From NCBI RefSeq assembly GCF_022179185.1, contig NZ_BPQJ01000043.1, positions 1 to 57,050 on the forward strand: a DNA stretch of 57,050 nt. Direction: 5' to 3'. The notes beneath the pieces are model-generated. The model was not told the origin of the DNA and made no database searches. It saw nothing but the letters and a program-made list of their open reading frames with translations. Position numbers and translations under genes: made by a program. The DNA comes from Methylobacterium frigidaeris. GTDB lineage: Bacteria > Pseudomonadota > Alphaproteobacteria > Rhizobiales > Beijerinckiaceae. Positions 1 through 9,377 of the stretch are shown in pieces (position 1 is the first letter of the stretch; the number at the start of each line of letters is the position of its first letter).

Positions 1-161
1 TCGGTGAGCGGTCGTTTAAGGGTAGCCGGCTCGCCTGTCAACTCGTTCGGATCCGGGGGGATCTCGGCCGAGGTGGCGAGGGGAGGGCAGGGGACTGCCC
101 GGTCCCGGCGGCCGGCACGTAACCTAGGTGGGTATATGCGCCCTGGGTTCAAGAGGCGACG

Positions 162-1094
162 TCAGTACCCCTGCGAGCGATCGATGGCGTGCGCGATCGG
201 CTCGCCGCGCAAGTGCGCGCGCACGCCCTGGATCACTTGCCGGGCCGCGCCCGCCGGCTGGGTGGCGCTGGCCACGTGCGGCGTCACCATCACCAGAGGA
301 TGCGCCAGAAGGGAGTGGCTGGCCGGCGGCGGTTCCGTCGCGAGCACGTCGAGGACAGCGCCGGAGAGCCGGCCGTCATCGAGAGCGGCGAGCAAATCGG
401 CCTCGACCGCATGGCCGCCACGGCCGACATTCACCAGCCCGGCGCCGCGGGGCAAGCGGGCGAACAGATCGCGGTTCAGCAGGCCGCGGGTCGCTTGCGT
501 GAGCGGCAGGAGGCAGACCAGGATGTCGGTGCCGGACAGGAAGTCTTCGAGCTCGGCATCGCCCGCGAAGGTCTCGATCCCGTCGAGGGTCTTCGGGGAC
601 GCGCTCCAGCCGCGGATCGCGAAGCCGAACCCGGCCAGAGCCCGCGCCGCCGCTTGGCCGAGCACGCCGAGCCCCATGATGCCGACCCGGCGCTCCGTCG
701 CCGGTCGCACCGGCCGCGGGGTCCAGCGCCCGGCGGCCTGCTCGGTCCGGTAGAAGGGGAGGTCGCGGTGGAGCGCCAGAACCGCCATCACGACGTACTC
801 GACCATCGAGGCAGTGAGGTTCGGATCGACCATCCGCACCACTTGCACGGCTTGTGGCAAGTCGTGGACGGGAAGGTGGTCAATGCCGGCGCCGATGCAG
901 AACAGCACTTCCAGGTTCGGCATTGCGCGGGGGAGGTCCGGCGGCGTCCAGGCGACGAGGTAGGGGGCCTGCGCGGCCTCGCCCTCCGGCGTCCAGTCGA
1001 CGAGGCGCAACTCCGGCGCCTCTCGGGCGAAGATGTCGTGCCAGACGGCACCGCGGACCGGGTCCGACTTGTAGGCGACAACAGGGGTGGTCAT
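162..1094 (-). CDS. ghrA: Glyoxylate/hydroxypyruvate reductase A-like D-2-hydroxyacid dehydrogenase
   Basis: The 310-residue product is a member of the D-isomer 2-hydroxyacid dehydrogenase family, closest in layout to GhrA, which reduces glyoxylate and hydroxypyruvate with NAD(P)H in the cytoplasm. The Rossmann motif GLGVLGQAAARAL lies about residue 140. The family catalytic set is visible: Arg in NVGRGG, Glu in LATEPPP and His in VTPHVAS near the C-terminus. Length fits the GhrA subfamily (about 310). The ATG is preceded by GCGAGG. It is transcribed divergently from the haloacid dehalogenase gene. In a serine-cycle methylotroph hydroxypyruvate reduction would be useful, but a role there is inference and other 2-keto acids are possible substrates. 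Confidence 0.85.
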   Translation of the reverse strand: MTTPVVAYKSDPVRGAVWHDIFAREAPELRLVDWTPEGEAAQAPYLVAWTPPDLPRAMPNLEVLFCIGAGIDHLPVHDLPQAVQVVRMVDPNLTASMVEYVVMAVLALHRDLPFYRTEQAAGRWTPRPVRPATERRVGIMGLGVLGQAAARALAGFGFAIRGWSASPKTLDGIETFAGDAELEDFLSGTDILVCLLPLTQATRGLLNRDLFARLPRGAGLVNVGRGGHAVEADLLAALDDGRLSGAVLDVLATEPPPASHSLLAHPLVMVTPHVASATQPAGAARQVIQGVRAHLRGEPIAHAIDRSQGY

Positions 1095-1386
1095 TCGGGG
1101 CCTCGCTGGCTCTGAGAGGCGGCTTCCGTCCCGGTAGTGCCGCCGATGGACCGACGATAGGGGACTTCGCCTGCGGGAGGCGCTGAATCACGGGGCCTCG
1201 GCAGGCGGAACGTCGTGACGGGGGAGCCCGCGACGGCAGAGGCTGCCGCGAGGCCGTCCGGCAGGACATGCCGTCCGGCGGCGGCGAAAGCGCAGGAACA
1301 CCGCTCCGGAGGGCGGGATATCGGCGTCCGCGCGCCGTCAGCCGGCCTTAGGTTTCGCCACGGCCGAACCCCGCAGGGAGATTCCG

Positions 1387-2055
1387 ATGACCCGCATGGC
1401 GCCCAAGTACATCACCTTCGATTGCTACGGCACGCTGATCTACTTCGAGATGGCACCCGTCGCCCGCCGGCTCTACGCCGACCGCGTGCCCGTAGCGCGC
1501 ATGGACGCCTTCGTGGACGACTTCTCGGCCTACCGCCTCGACGAGGTGCTGGGGGCGTGGAAGCCCTACAAGGAGGTGGTCGCCAACGCGCTGATCCGCA
1601 CCTGCGAGCGCAACGACGTGGAATACCGCGACAGCGACGCCGACGCAGTCTACGCCGCGGTACCGACCTGGGGCCCGCACCCCGACACGGTCGAGGGCCT
1701 TGCCGAGGTCGCCAAGGAATTCCCCCTGGTGATCCTGTCGAATTCGATGACGGACCTGATCCCGCACTCCGTCGCCAAGCTCGGTGCGCCGTTCCACGCC
1801 GCCTACACCGCCGAGGAGGCTCAGGCCTACAAGCCGCGGATGCAAGCCTTCGAGTACATGCTCGACCAGCTCGGCTGCGGACCCGAGGACATCCTGCACT
1901 GCTCCTCGAGCTTCCGCTACGACCTGATGACCGCGCACGACATGCGCATCACCAACAAGGTGTGGGTGAACCGCGGCCACGAGCCGGCCAATCCCTATTA
2001 CGGCTATCACGAGATCAAGGACATCCGCGGATTGCCGGGCCTGCTCGGCCTGTGA
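1387..2055 (+). CDS. Haloacid dehalogenase type II (HAD superfamily hydrolase)
   Basis: The 222-residue protein has the HAD motifs of L-2-haloacid dehalogenases: motif I TFDCYGTLI at about residues 10-18 with the nucleophilic Asp, motif II LSNS about residue 118, and the conserved motif SSFRYDLMTAHD near residue 178. The type II family hydrolyses the carbon-halogen bond of 2-haloalkanoates, but many members act on other substrates, so the substrate is uncertain. ATG at 1387 follows GGGAGA at a good distance. A 134-bp gap separates it from the aldehyde dehydrogenase on the same strand, so co-transcription is possible. Confidence 0.85.
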   Translation: MTRMAPKYITFDCYGTLIYFEMAPVARRLYADRVPVARMDAFVDDFSAYRLDEVLGAWKPYKEVVANALIRTCERNDVEYRDSDADAVYAAVPTWGPHPDTVEGLAEVAKEFPLVILSNSMTDLIPHSVAKLGAPFHAAYTAEEAQAYKPRMQAFEYMLDQLGCGPEDILHCSSSFRYDLMTAHDMRITNKVWVNRGHEPANPYYGYHEIKDIRGLPGLLGL

Positions 2056-2189
2056 GGCCGGCCACCGCACCGATACGGTGAACGCGATCGGCAGCCGCGA
2101 ACCAGCCTCGCAGGATCGCGGCTGCCGGACGATCTGGCCGGCGCCGCGCGTCCCGATTCATCTCCGTTTTGACGCCCCGAGGACGACCC

Positions 2190-3650
2190 ATGTTCACCAA
2201 GGACCGCCTGCGCGATCCCGCGCTCCTGCGCTTCCAGGCCTTCATCGCCGGCGAGTGGCGCGACGCCGACAACGGCGGCAGCCTGCCGGTGACCGACCCG
2301 GCGACGGGCGAGACCCTCGGCACCGTGCCGGATTGCGGCGCATCGGAGACCCGCGCGGCGATCGCCGCGGCAGAGGCCGCCTTTCCTGCCTGGCGCCGCA
2401 CGCCGCCGGCGGAGCGGGCCGCGATCCTCGAGCGCTGGAACGCCCTGATCCTGGAGAATGCCGAGGATCTGGCGGCGATCATGACCGCGGAGCAGGGCAA
2501 GCCGCTGGCGGAAGCCCGCGGCGAGGTCGCCTATGGGGCGAGCTTCGCGAAGTGGTTCGCGGAAGAGGCGCGCCGCATCACCGGCGACGTGTTCACCGCA
2601 CCGGTGGGCGACCGCCGGGTGCTGGTGCTCAAGGAGCCGGTCGGCGTCTGCGCGGCGATCACGCCGTGGAACTTCCCGATCGCGATGATCACCCGCAAGG
2701 TGGCGCCGGCCTTCGCCGCCGGCTGCCCGATCGTGGTCAAGCCCGCCGACCTGACGCCGCTCTCGGCGCTGGCGCTCGCGGTGCTCGCCGAGCGGGCCGG
2801 GGTGCCGAAGGGCGTGTTCAGCGTCGTCACCGGCCAGGCGGTGCCGATCGGCGCCGAGATGACCGGTTGCGAGACCGTGCGCAAGCTGTCCTTCACCGGT
2901 TCGACCGCAGTCGGCCGGCTGCTGATGGCCCAGTCGGCCCCGACCATCAAGCGGCTCAGCCTCGAGCTCGGCGGCAACGCACCGTTCATCGTCTTTGACG
3001 ACGCCGATCTCGACCAGGCGGTCGCCGGCGTGATGGCCTCGAAGTTCCGCAATGCCGGCCAGACCTGCGTCTGCGCCAACCGCATCCTGGTGCAGGACGG
3101 CATCCACGACCGCTTCGCCGCGCGCCTCGCGCAGGCCGCCGCCGGGCTCACCCTCGGCAACGGCTTCACGCCGGGCGTGAATCTCGGGCCGCTGATCAAC
3201 GACGCCGCCGCCGCCAAGGTCGTCGGCCATCTCGACGACGCGCTCGCCCGCGGCGCGCGCCTCGTGGCGGGTGATCCCGACGCGGTGCGCGGCCGCTTCG
3301 TGCCGCCACTGGTGCTGACCGGGGCCGACACCGGCATGCGGCTCGCCGTCGAGGAAACCTTCGGGCCGCTCGCCCCGCTGATGCGCTTCTCCCGCGAGGA
3401 GGACGCCATCGCCGTCGCCAACGCGACGCCGTTCGGCCTCGCGTCGTATTTCTACACCTCCGACATCCGCCGGGCCTGGCGGGTCGGCGAGGCGCTGGAA
3501 TTCGGCATGGTCGGGCTCAATACCGGCACGGTCTCGATGGAGGCGGCGCCCTTCGGCGGCGTCAAGCAGTCGGGCCTCGGCCGCGAGGGCTCGGCCTACG
3601 GCATCGACGAGTATCTGGAGCTGAAGTCGCTCCACATGGGCGGCCTCTGA
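2190..3650 (+). CDS. gabD: NAD(P)-dependent succinate-semialdehyde-type aldehyde dehydrogenase
   Basis: The 486-residue product is a class I aldehyde dehydrogenase. It shows the cofactor region NFPIAMITRKVAPAFAAG, the general-base Glu in LELGGNAPF and the nucleophilic Cys in NAGQTCVCANR; QTCVCANR is characteristic of succinate-semialdehyde dehydrogenases. Length is typical. I chose ATG 2190 over an upstream TTG in frame at 2169 because GAGGAC lies just before it. GabD-like enzymes and alpha-ketoglutarate-semialdehyde dehydrogenases are close relatives. Since the aldarate module at 17.7-21.5 kb ends in that semialdehyde and lacks its own dehydrogenase, this enzyme could supply the last step (inference). 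Confidence 0.87.
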   Translation: MFTKDRLRDPALLRFQAFIAGEWRDADNGGSLPVTDPATGETLGTVPDCGASETRAAIAAAEAAFPAWRRTPPAERAAILERWNALILENAEDLAAIMTAEQGKPLAEARGEVAYGASFAKWFAEEARRITGDVFTAPVGDRRVLVLKEPVGVCAAITPWNFPIAMITRKVAPAFAAGCPIVVKPADLTPLSALALAVLAERAGVPKGVFSVVTGQAVPIGAEMTGCETVRKLSFTGSTAVGRLLMAQSAPTIKRLSLELGGNAPFIVFDDADLDQAVAGVMASKFRNAGQTCVCANRILVQDGIHDRFAARLAQAAAGLTLGNGFTPGVNLGPLINDAAAAKVVGHLDDALARGARLVAGDPDAVRGRFVPPLVLTGADTGMRLAVEETFGPLAPLMRFSREEDAIAVANATPFGLASYFYTSDIRRAWRVGEALEFGMVGLNTGTVSMEAAPFGGVKQSGLGREGSAYGIDEYLELKSLHMGGL

Positions 3651-3735
3651 CCGTCCCGTTCCTCCGGCGCGCGGGCTCTCGTCGCATGGCCGGGGCGCCC
3701 CTCCTTTCCCGGCCCCGGCACGGAGACACGACGCG

Positions 3736-4617
3736 ATGACGAACCCTGCCACGATCCCCCAGACGGACGTCACCCGGACAGACATGGCCCAGACGATCCG
3801 CCCGATGACCGAGGCCGACATCGGGGCGGTGCACGGCCTCTCGGGCGAGGTGCGCTGGCCGCATCGGGCGGAGGACTGGCGCCTGATGCTGGAGGTCGGC
3901 CACGGCCTCGTCGCCTGCGACGAGGCGGGCGAGGTGACGGGCTCGGCAATGTGGTGGCCCTTCGGTGACGGGCTCGCCACCATCGGCATGGTGATCGTCT
4001 CGCCCCGAATGCAGGCCAGGGGCACCGGCCGGCGGCTGATGCGGGAGCTCTTCTCCGCCGCCGGCGCGCGCACCATCCGGCTCACAGCGACGGAGGCGGG
4101 CCGGCCGCTCTACGAATCCGAGGGTTTTCGCGTCACCGGCACCAACACGCAGCATCAGGGCATCGCGGACGCGGCCGCCGTGATCGACGACAAGCGGGTG
4201 CGCCCCGTCGCGGAGGCCGATTGGCCAGCCGTCGCGGCCCTCGACCGCGAGGCGTCGGGTGGCGACCGGAGCCGGATGCTCGACGCCCTGCGCCGGGCCG
4301 GGCGGATCTCCGTCCTGGACGAGGGCGGCCGGATCGCCGGCTACTCGGTCTGCCGGCCCTTCGGCCGAGGCCACATCGTCGGCCCGATCGTCGCCGCCGA
4401 CGCCGCATCCGCCGTCGCGCTCGCCAGCCCGCATGTGCGGGCCCATGCCGGCGCGTTCCTGCGCCTCGACACGCCGGAGCGCAACGGGCCGCTCGCCGAC
4501 TTCGCGAAGGCCATCGGCCTTGCCAATGTCGACCGGTCGGTGACGATGACCCGGGGCTTGCCGCCCCGGATCGGACCGGCCCGAATCTTAGCCCTCGCCA
4601 ATCAGGCTCTTGGGTAA
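3736..4617 (+). CDS. Tandem GNAT-family N-acetyltransferase
   Basis: The 293-residue protein has two GNAT folds. The N-terminal domain (about 18-140) carries the acetyl-CoA loop VSPRMQARGTGRRLM, a clear Q/RxxGxG/A motif. The C-terminal half (about 155-290) resembles a degenerate second GNAT domain or the YitH/HolE acetyltransferase-like domain, with a weaker motif. Acceptor unknown. ATG 3736 has GGAGA upstream; an internal ATG at 3784 (MAQTIRPMTEAD) is an alternative start because the first 16 residues look unstructured. It lies 85 bp after the aldehyde dehydrogenase and converges with the cupin gene. Confidence 0.8.
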   Translation: MTNPATIPQTDVTRTDMAQTIRPMTEADIGAVHGLSGEVRWPHRAEDWRLMLEVGHGLVACDEAGEVTGSAMWWPFGDGLATIGMVIVSPRMQARGTGRRLMRELFSAAGARTIRLTATEAGRPLYESEGFRVTGTNTQHQGIADAAAVIDDKRVRPVAEADWPAVAALDREASGGDRSRMLDALRRAGRISVLDEGGRIAGYSVCRPFGRGHIVGPIVAADAASAVALASPHVRAHAGAFLRLDTPERNGPLADFAKAIGLANVDRSVTMTRGLPPRIGPARILALANQALG

Positions 4618-4714
4618 ACGCAGTGGAGGAGCGCGGCGCGCCGCGTCTCGTCGCGCTCGGCGCCGGGGAAGGGGCCGCGAGGCAGACAGGGTTCTGCTTC
4701 AGTCACGCGATTCG

Positions 4715-4730
4715 CATAATTAGCATTATG
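4715..4730. repeat. Short AT-rich palindrome between convergent genes
   Basis: CATAAT, spacer TAGC, ATTATG forms a perfect 6-bp inverted repeat in an otherwise GC-rich gap between the convergent GNAT and cupin genes. It could be a protein site or chance; no T-tract follows, so it is not a standard terminator. Confidence 0.3.
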
Positions 4731-4829
4731 GAATGAGAACGGGGCTCGGGGACGCCATCGCGCACGGCCGGTTGAGCCATACCGGCTTTCGACCCGCAGC
4801 TGGGATGGATTGGGGCGTCCCGCACCGCC

Positions 4830-5318
4830 TCATGGCCGGCGCCACAGCCGGGTCAACGGCCCGCCAGGCCCGTGGACCGGGTCGCTGTCGGGAAAGCCGA
4901 GACGGGCCATCCGGGCGAGCGCGGCAGCGTCCGGGGCCGCGCGGCACAGATCGAAGCGCTGGCCCGGTGGGTAAGCGCCGACGACCAGGAAGTCCGGGCT
5001 CGCCGACAGCCGGCAATGGCCGGTGCCGACCGGCAGCACCAGCACATCACCGGCTTCGGCCCCGACCTCGCCGCCGAGGATCAGGCGGGCGCGGCCCTCG
5101 GCGATGCCCAGCACCTCGTGGGCGGTCGAGTGGTAGTGATGGTACGCGAACACGCCGTCGCGCCACTGCGCCGGCCAGCCGTGTCGGGCAAACAGCGCCT
5201 CCAGGGCGGCGGCCCGGTCCACGGCCCCTGCGACGACGCCGCGATAGTGCAGTACCGGAAGGACCGGGTTGTTCGGCACGAATCCGTTGCCGGCCAGGAT
5301 GATGCGGTCGGGCTCCAT
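4830..5318 (-). CDS. YjlB-like cupin domain protein
   Basis: The 162-residue product is a single-domain cupin. The first cupin motif is seen in YHHYHSTAHEVLGIAEG (metal-type His residues about 60-67) and the second in AGDVLVLPVGTGHCRL. The pattern resembles the YjlB family of unknown function; a metal-dependent enzyme or sensor is likely but no substrate can be named. An open frame runs 41 codons further upstream, but ATG 5318 has AGGAGCC before it and the protein homology starts there. It lies 19 bp after the histidine kinase stop on the same strand, so the two are probably co-transcribed. Confidence 0.75.
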   Translation of the reverse strand: MEPDRIILAGNGFVPNNPVLPVLHYRGVVAGAVDRAAALEALFARHGWPAQWRDGVFAYHHYHSTAHEVLGIAEGRARLILGGEVGAEAGDVLVLPVGTGHCRLSASPDFLVVGAYPPGQRFDLCRAAPDAAALARMARLGFPDSDPVHGPGGPLTRLWRRP

Positions 5319-5337
5319 CGGCGGCTCCTGCCTCACC

Positions 5338-8058
5338 TCACCCCGCCCGGTGTCCCGATCCCGGCCGGGTGACCCGGCGCAGGATCTGGCCGAGCTGCTC
5401 GGCCGAGTACGGCTTGTGCAGCAGCTCGAAGCCGTGGGCATCGTCCTGGGCGAGCACGTGGCTGTAGCCGGAGGCGAGCACCACCGGCAGGCGCGGCAGG
5501 CGCCGGCGCAGCTCGTGGGCGAGCGCGAGGCCGCCCATGCCGGGCATCACCACGTCGGAGAAGACCACGTCGAACCCGGCCCCGTCGGCCCCGAGCCGGT
5601 CGAGCGCCTCCTCGGCGTTGGTCGCCCAGGTGGTGCGGTAGCCGAGATCCTGCAGGATCTGGGTGCAGAAGCGGCCGACCTCGATATTGTCCTCGACCAC
5701 GAGCACGCTCTCGCCCGCGCCCATCGGCGAGGCCGAGGCGTCGGCGCCGCCGCGGTCGCCGGATTCGGTGGCGGCCGGCGCCTCCGGCAGGTAGAGGGTG
5801 AAGGTGGCGCCGCCACCGGGGCGGCTCGTCACGTCGACGTCCCCGCCCGACTGCTTGGCGAAGCCGAACACCTGGCTCAACCCCAAGCCCGTGCCCCGGC
5901 CGACCTCCTTGGTGGTGAAGAACGGCTCGAAGATGCGGCCGATCAGGTCCGGCGGCACGCCCAGCCCGGTATCGGTCAGCGAGACCGCCGCGAAGGCGTT
6001 CTGCGAGCCGGCATGGCCCCGGATCGGCGGCATCGGGACGCCGCCGGTCAGGCTCAAGGTCAGCGTGCCCTCGCCCTCCATCGCGTCGCGGGCATTGACC
6101 GCCATGTTGATCAGGGCCGTCTCGAACTGGCTCAGGTCGGCGCGCACGAAGCACGGCTCGTCCGGCACCGCCACCACCACCCGCACCCGCGTGCCCGTGA
6201 CCGTGTCGATCATGTCGGCCACGCCCCGCACCTTGTCGCCGACGTCGAACACCGCCGGCGACAGCGCCTGCCGACGGGCGAAGGCGAGGAGCTGGCCGGT
6301 GAGCTTGGCGGCACGGTCGACCGTGTCGGACACCGCATCGAGGTAGCGCGCCTTGCGCGCCTCCGGCAGCTCCGGCCGGCGCAGGAAATCCACCGACGAG
6401 CGGATGATGGTGAGCAGGTTGTTGAAGTCGTGCGCCACGCCCCCGGTCAGCTGGCCCACCGCCTCCATCTTCTGCGACTGCCGCAGCGCCTCCTCGGCCT
6501 GGGCCAGGGCGACGGTCTGCGCCTTGAGCGCCGTCACGTCGCGCACCGTGGCGTAGATGCGCCCGTCCCGCGGCACGGCGTTCCAGGACAGCCAGCGGTG
6601 CGAGCCGTCCCGGTGCCGGTAGCGGTTCTCGAAGGTCGGCAGCGGCTCGCCCCGCGCCAGGCCCTCGGCTGCCGCGACCGTCGCCGGCACGTCGTCCGGA
6701 TGCACGAGGTCGAGGAACGGGCGGGCCAGGAGCTCGCTCTCGCTCCACCCGAGAAGCGCGGTCCAGGCCGGGTTGAGGCTGACGAAGTATCCGTCGAGGG
6801 TGGCGACGCAGAACAGGTCGGTCGAGGCCCGCCAGATCTGGTCGCGCTCGGCGGTGCGCTGGGCGACCTGCTCCTCCAGCGAGGCGTTGAGGACCCGCAG
6901 CGCCTCCTCCATGCGCTTGCGGTCCGAGATGTCGCTGAAGAACACCGCGACCTTGGGCTGTGCCGGGTCGCCGACCCGCAGGGCCCGCACGTCGAACCAG
7001 CGCCCGAACACGTCGGCCTGGTTCTCGAAATGGACCGGCTCGCCGGTCAGGGCCACGCGGCCGTAGCTGTCGAACCAGTGCCGCTCGAGGTCGGGGGCGA
7101 ACTCGCTCACCCATAATCCCGCGACGTCGGCCCCGGTCTGGCGGACGAAGGCCGGGTTGGCCTCGGCGATCCGGTAATCGACCGCGCACCCCTCGCCGTC
7201 GAACTTCATCTCGAGGATGCAGAACCCGACATCGATGCTCTCGAGCAGGGTGCGGTAGCGGTCCTCGCTGTCGCGCAAAGCGGCTCGCGAGCGAACCTGC
7301 TCGGTGACGTCGTAGCCGCCGACGAAGATGCCGGTGACCGAGCCGGACCCGTCCCGCAGCGGCTGGTACAGCAGGTCGATGGCGCGCTCGCCCTCGTCGC
7401 CGGTGAGGAGGATCGGCATGGCGCGGGCCGCGAAAGGCCGGCCGGTGCGGTAGACCGTGTCGAGGAGCTCGTAGAAGCCCTGGTCGGCGAGTTCGGGGAA
7501 GGCCTCGTGCACGGTGTGGCCGACGAAGTCGCGCTCGCCGGCGATCGCCACGTAGGCGTCGTTGACGTATTCGAAGACGTGGGTGGGCCCGCGCAGCACT
7601 GCGACGAAGCCCGGCATCTGCTGGAAGATCTGCTCCCGCCGCTGATGCGCCTCCTGCAGGGCCGAGGTGTCTTGCAGGTCCAAGGTGTCTTGCGAGGCGG
7701 GAGACGGGATCGCCGGGCAGCTCCGGTGATGCAGCACCGCGCCGACCGCGCCGGTGGCGTCGCGCACCGGGATGTGAGTGACGCTCCAGGCAACGCCCTC
7801 CGGCGCCACCGTGTCGGGCCGGCCGGTCGCGACCGCGCGGGCGATGGAGGCCTGCAACGGCGCGCCTTCGTCCGGACACACCTCACCCAGGTGCCGGCCG
7901 ACGAGGCCGTCCGGGCCGCGATCCGCGTCGTCGCGACAGCTCAGGCGGTAGGCCCGATTCGCCGCCACGACGCGGCCCTGCGGGTCGAGGACCAGGTAGG
8001 GATGGGGGGCGGCCTCGAAGAGGCTGCGGTAATCAGGGGCCGGCGGCTGGGCAGTCAT
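5338..8058 (-). CDS. Multi-PAS hybrid histidine kinase with C-terminal receiver
   Basis: The product (about 906 residues) is a soluble-looking hybrid sensor kinase. Four PAS-like regions lie near residues 10-115, 140-260, 265-385 and 410-515; the last carries the PAS_3-type HPDDVP and RHRDGSHRWLSWN motifs. A short coiled linker leads to a HisKA domain with the H-box GGVAHDFNNLL (His about 543), then an HATPase with GTGLGLS, then a receiver domain (about 790-900) with the acceptor Asp in FSDVVMPGMGG. No membrane segments are evident, suggesting a cytoplasmic redox, light or ligand sensor. ATG 8058 is preferred to TTG 8070. No separate DNA-binding regulator is adjacent. Confidence 0.9.
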   Translation of the reverse strand: MTAQPPAPDYRSLFEAAPHPYLVLDPQGRVVAANRAYRLSCRDDADRGPDGLVGRHLGEVCPDEGAPLQASIARAVATGRPDTVAPEGVAWSVTHIPVRDATGAVGAVLHHRSCPAIPSPASQDTLDLQDTSALQEAHQRREQIFQQMPGFVAVLRGPTHVFEYVNDAYVAIAGERDFVGHTVHEAFPELADQGFYELLDTVYRTGRPFAARAMPILLTGDEGERAIDLLYQPLRDGSGSVTGIFVGGYDVTEQVRSRAALRDSEDRYRTLLESIDVGFCILEMKFDGEGCAVDYRIAEANPAFVRQTGADVAGLWVSEFAPDLERHWFDSYGRVALTGEPVHFENQADVFGRWFDVRALRVGDPAQPKVAVFFSDISDRKRMEEALRVLNASLEEQVAQRTAERDQIWRASTDLFCVATLDGYFVSLNPAWTALLGWSESELLARPFLDLVHPDDVPATVAAAEGLARGEPLPTFENRYRHRDGSHRWLSWNAVPRDGRIYATVRDVTALKAQTVALAQAEEALRQSQKMEAVGQLTGGVAHDFNNLLTIIRSSVDFLRRPELPEARKARYLDAVSDTVDRAAKLTGQLLAFARRQALSPAVFDVGDKVRGVADMIDTVTGTRVRVVVAVPDEPCFVRADLSQFETALINMAVNARDAMEGEGTLTLSLTGGVPMPPIRGHAGSQNAFAAVSLTDTGLGVPPDLIGRIFEPFFTTKEVGRGTGLGLSQVFGFAKQSGGDVDVTSRPGGGATFTLYLPEAPAATESGDRGGADASASPMGAGESVLVVEDNIEVGRFCTQILQDLGYRTTWATNAEEALDRLGADGAGFDVVFSDVVMPGMGGLALAHELRRRLPRLPVVLASGYSHVLAQDDAHGFELLHKPYSAEQLGQILRRVTRPGSGHRAG

Positions 8059-8402
8059 GAGGCGGGGCAAGGGGTCAGGCCGCAGGCAAGATACGGGGTG
8101 GAGCCGGATCGGGACCGTGAGGTGCCGGGTGCGGAGGGGTGGCGCAGCGGACGCGTGCAGGCAACCATGGTCCGCCAGCCTATCACGCGCGAGGCGATCT
8201 GTCGCTGATCGTCCGGGAACGGACGGTCGGCCCGCGGAGAGAGCGCCCGAGGGCGCGGCGGGTTCCCTTGCGTCTCATCACCGGGCTCGATCCGGGCGAC
8301 GCGCCGCCGCCGTGAGTCAGGCCTTGATCTCGGCGGCTTTTGCGTGTTCGGCATCGGCCGCGCCCGTTCCCTAATCGTCAGCCCATCGCCGCACCGGTCC
8401 GC
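8059..8402. other. Intergenic region between divergent kinase and glycosyltransferase genes
   Basis: About 340 bp of GC-rich sequence. It must contain the promoters of the leftward kinase-cupin unit and the rightward glycosyltransferase pair. I see no convincing promoter boxes, operator palindrome or coding frame with a start signal. Confidence 0.5.
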
Positions 8403-9377
8403 ATGCTCCTGAAAGGCTCGTCTCCCGCGAAGGTCCTGGTGGCGAGCACGAGCCCGGACGCGGTGAACCACAACGCGCCGATCCGCGACGCCCTCCGAGA
8501 CGGCTTCGCGGAGGTGCTCGGCGCCTCCGCCGTGCGGTCGAGTCCGCTGGAACTCGCCGAGGAGGCCGTCGCGGGCTTTCGCCCGAGCCTCGTCGTGGCT
8601 CTGGGCAGCGTCGCGGTGGATGCCGCCCCGTTGCGCGCCCTGGCGCGGAGCGTCCGGCGGGTCGGCGCGCGCCTCGCCTTCTGGCTGCACGACGACCCCT
8701 ACGAGTTCGATTACGGGCCGAAGGCCGAGACCCTGGCCGACCACGTCTTCACCAACGACCGCTGGGCCCTGCCCCATTACCGGCACCCCTCGGTCTCGCA
8801 CTTGCCGCTGGCCGCCTGCCGCCGGACCCACGACCGCCCGGTGCGGCCGATGGCCGAGCGGAGTCTCGACCTGTTCTTCTGCGGTGCCGCCTTTCCCAAC
8901 CGGATCGCGCTGCTGGAGCGGGCGCAAGGCAGCCTCGCCGGGCGCCGGGTCGAGGTGCGCGGCGCGGGCTGGCCGGCCGCCCTGCCCTTCGCCGAGAACA
9001 CCCGGCTCAGCCCCGCCGCGATGGCCGACCGGGCGAGCATGGCGCGCCTGACCCTGGCGATCGGCCGCGACCTCGACATCGCCAACCGGCGCTGCCAGTT
9101 GCCCGCCTCGACCCCGGGTCCCCGGGTCTTCGAGGCGGCGCTCGCCGGCGCGCCGCAGCTCTGCTTCGCCGCCGGGCTCGAGATTCTGGACGCCTTCGAG
9201 GAGGGCCGCGAGATCCTGCTCTTCGACGACGTCGACGAGATCGCGGAGGCCATCGCCCGCTCCCACCGCGAGCCTGCCGCCTTCGAGGCGATGGCCGAGC
9301 GCGCCCGCGCCCGGGCGCTCGACGCCCACACCTATCGCCACCGGGCCGAGACCATCCTGGCGGTGATGGCCGCGTGA
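8403..9377 (+). CDS. CgeB-like glycosyltransferase
   Basis: The 324-residue protein resembles the CgeB family of GT-B glycosyltransferases. Recognisable parts are an N-terminal acidic metal/nucleotide-side segment FWLHDDPYEFDYG, the segment VFTNDR, and near residues 160-285 the pattern LFFCGAAFPNRI and PGPRVFEAALAGAPQLC with the conserved FE motif of the C-terminal sugar-nucleotide domain. I set the start at ATG 8403; a longer frame to 8340 adds residues without family character. It overlaps the next gene by 4 bp (GTGA), so the two are translationally coupled. A role in surface polysaccharide or glycan decoration is likely; substrates are unknown. Confidence 0.78.
   Translation: MLLKGSSPAKVLVASTSPDAVNHNAPIRDALRDGFAEVLGASAVRSSPLELAEEAVAGFRPSLVVALGSVAVDAAPLRALARSVRRVGARLAFWLHDDPYEFDYGPKAETLADHVFTNDRWALPHYRHPSVSHLPLAACRRTHDRPVRPMAERSLDLFFCGAAFPNRIALLERAQGSLAGRRVEVRGAGWPAALPFAENTRLSPAAMADRASMARLTLAIGRDLDIANRRCQLPASTPGPRVFEAALAGAPQLCFAAGLEILDAFEEGREILLFDDVDEIAEAIARSHREPAAFEAMAERARARALDAHTYRHRAETILAVMAA

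Noticed and set aside
1..161. Frame at the left edge read rightward
   Set aside because: It overlaps the GhrA-like gene antisense and shows only Arg/Pro/Ser-rich shadow composition; nothing else is seen in the first 161 bases.
2007..4085. Long leftward open frame of 692 codons over the dehydrogenase and GNAT genes
   Set aside because: It is the antisense shadow of two clear genes in very GC-rich DNA; composition is His/Arg/Asp-rich and no domain pattern appears.
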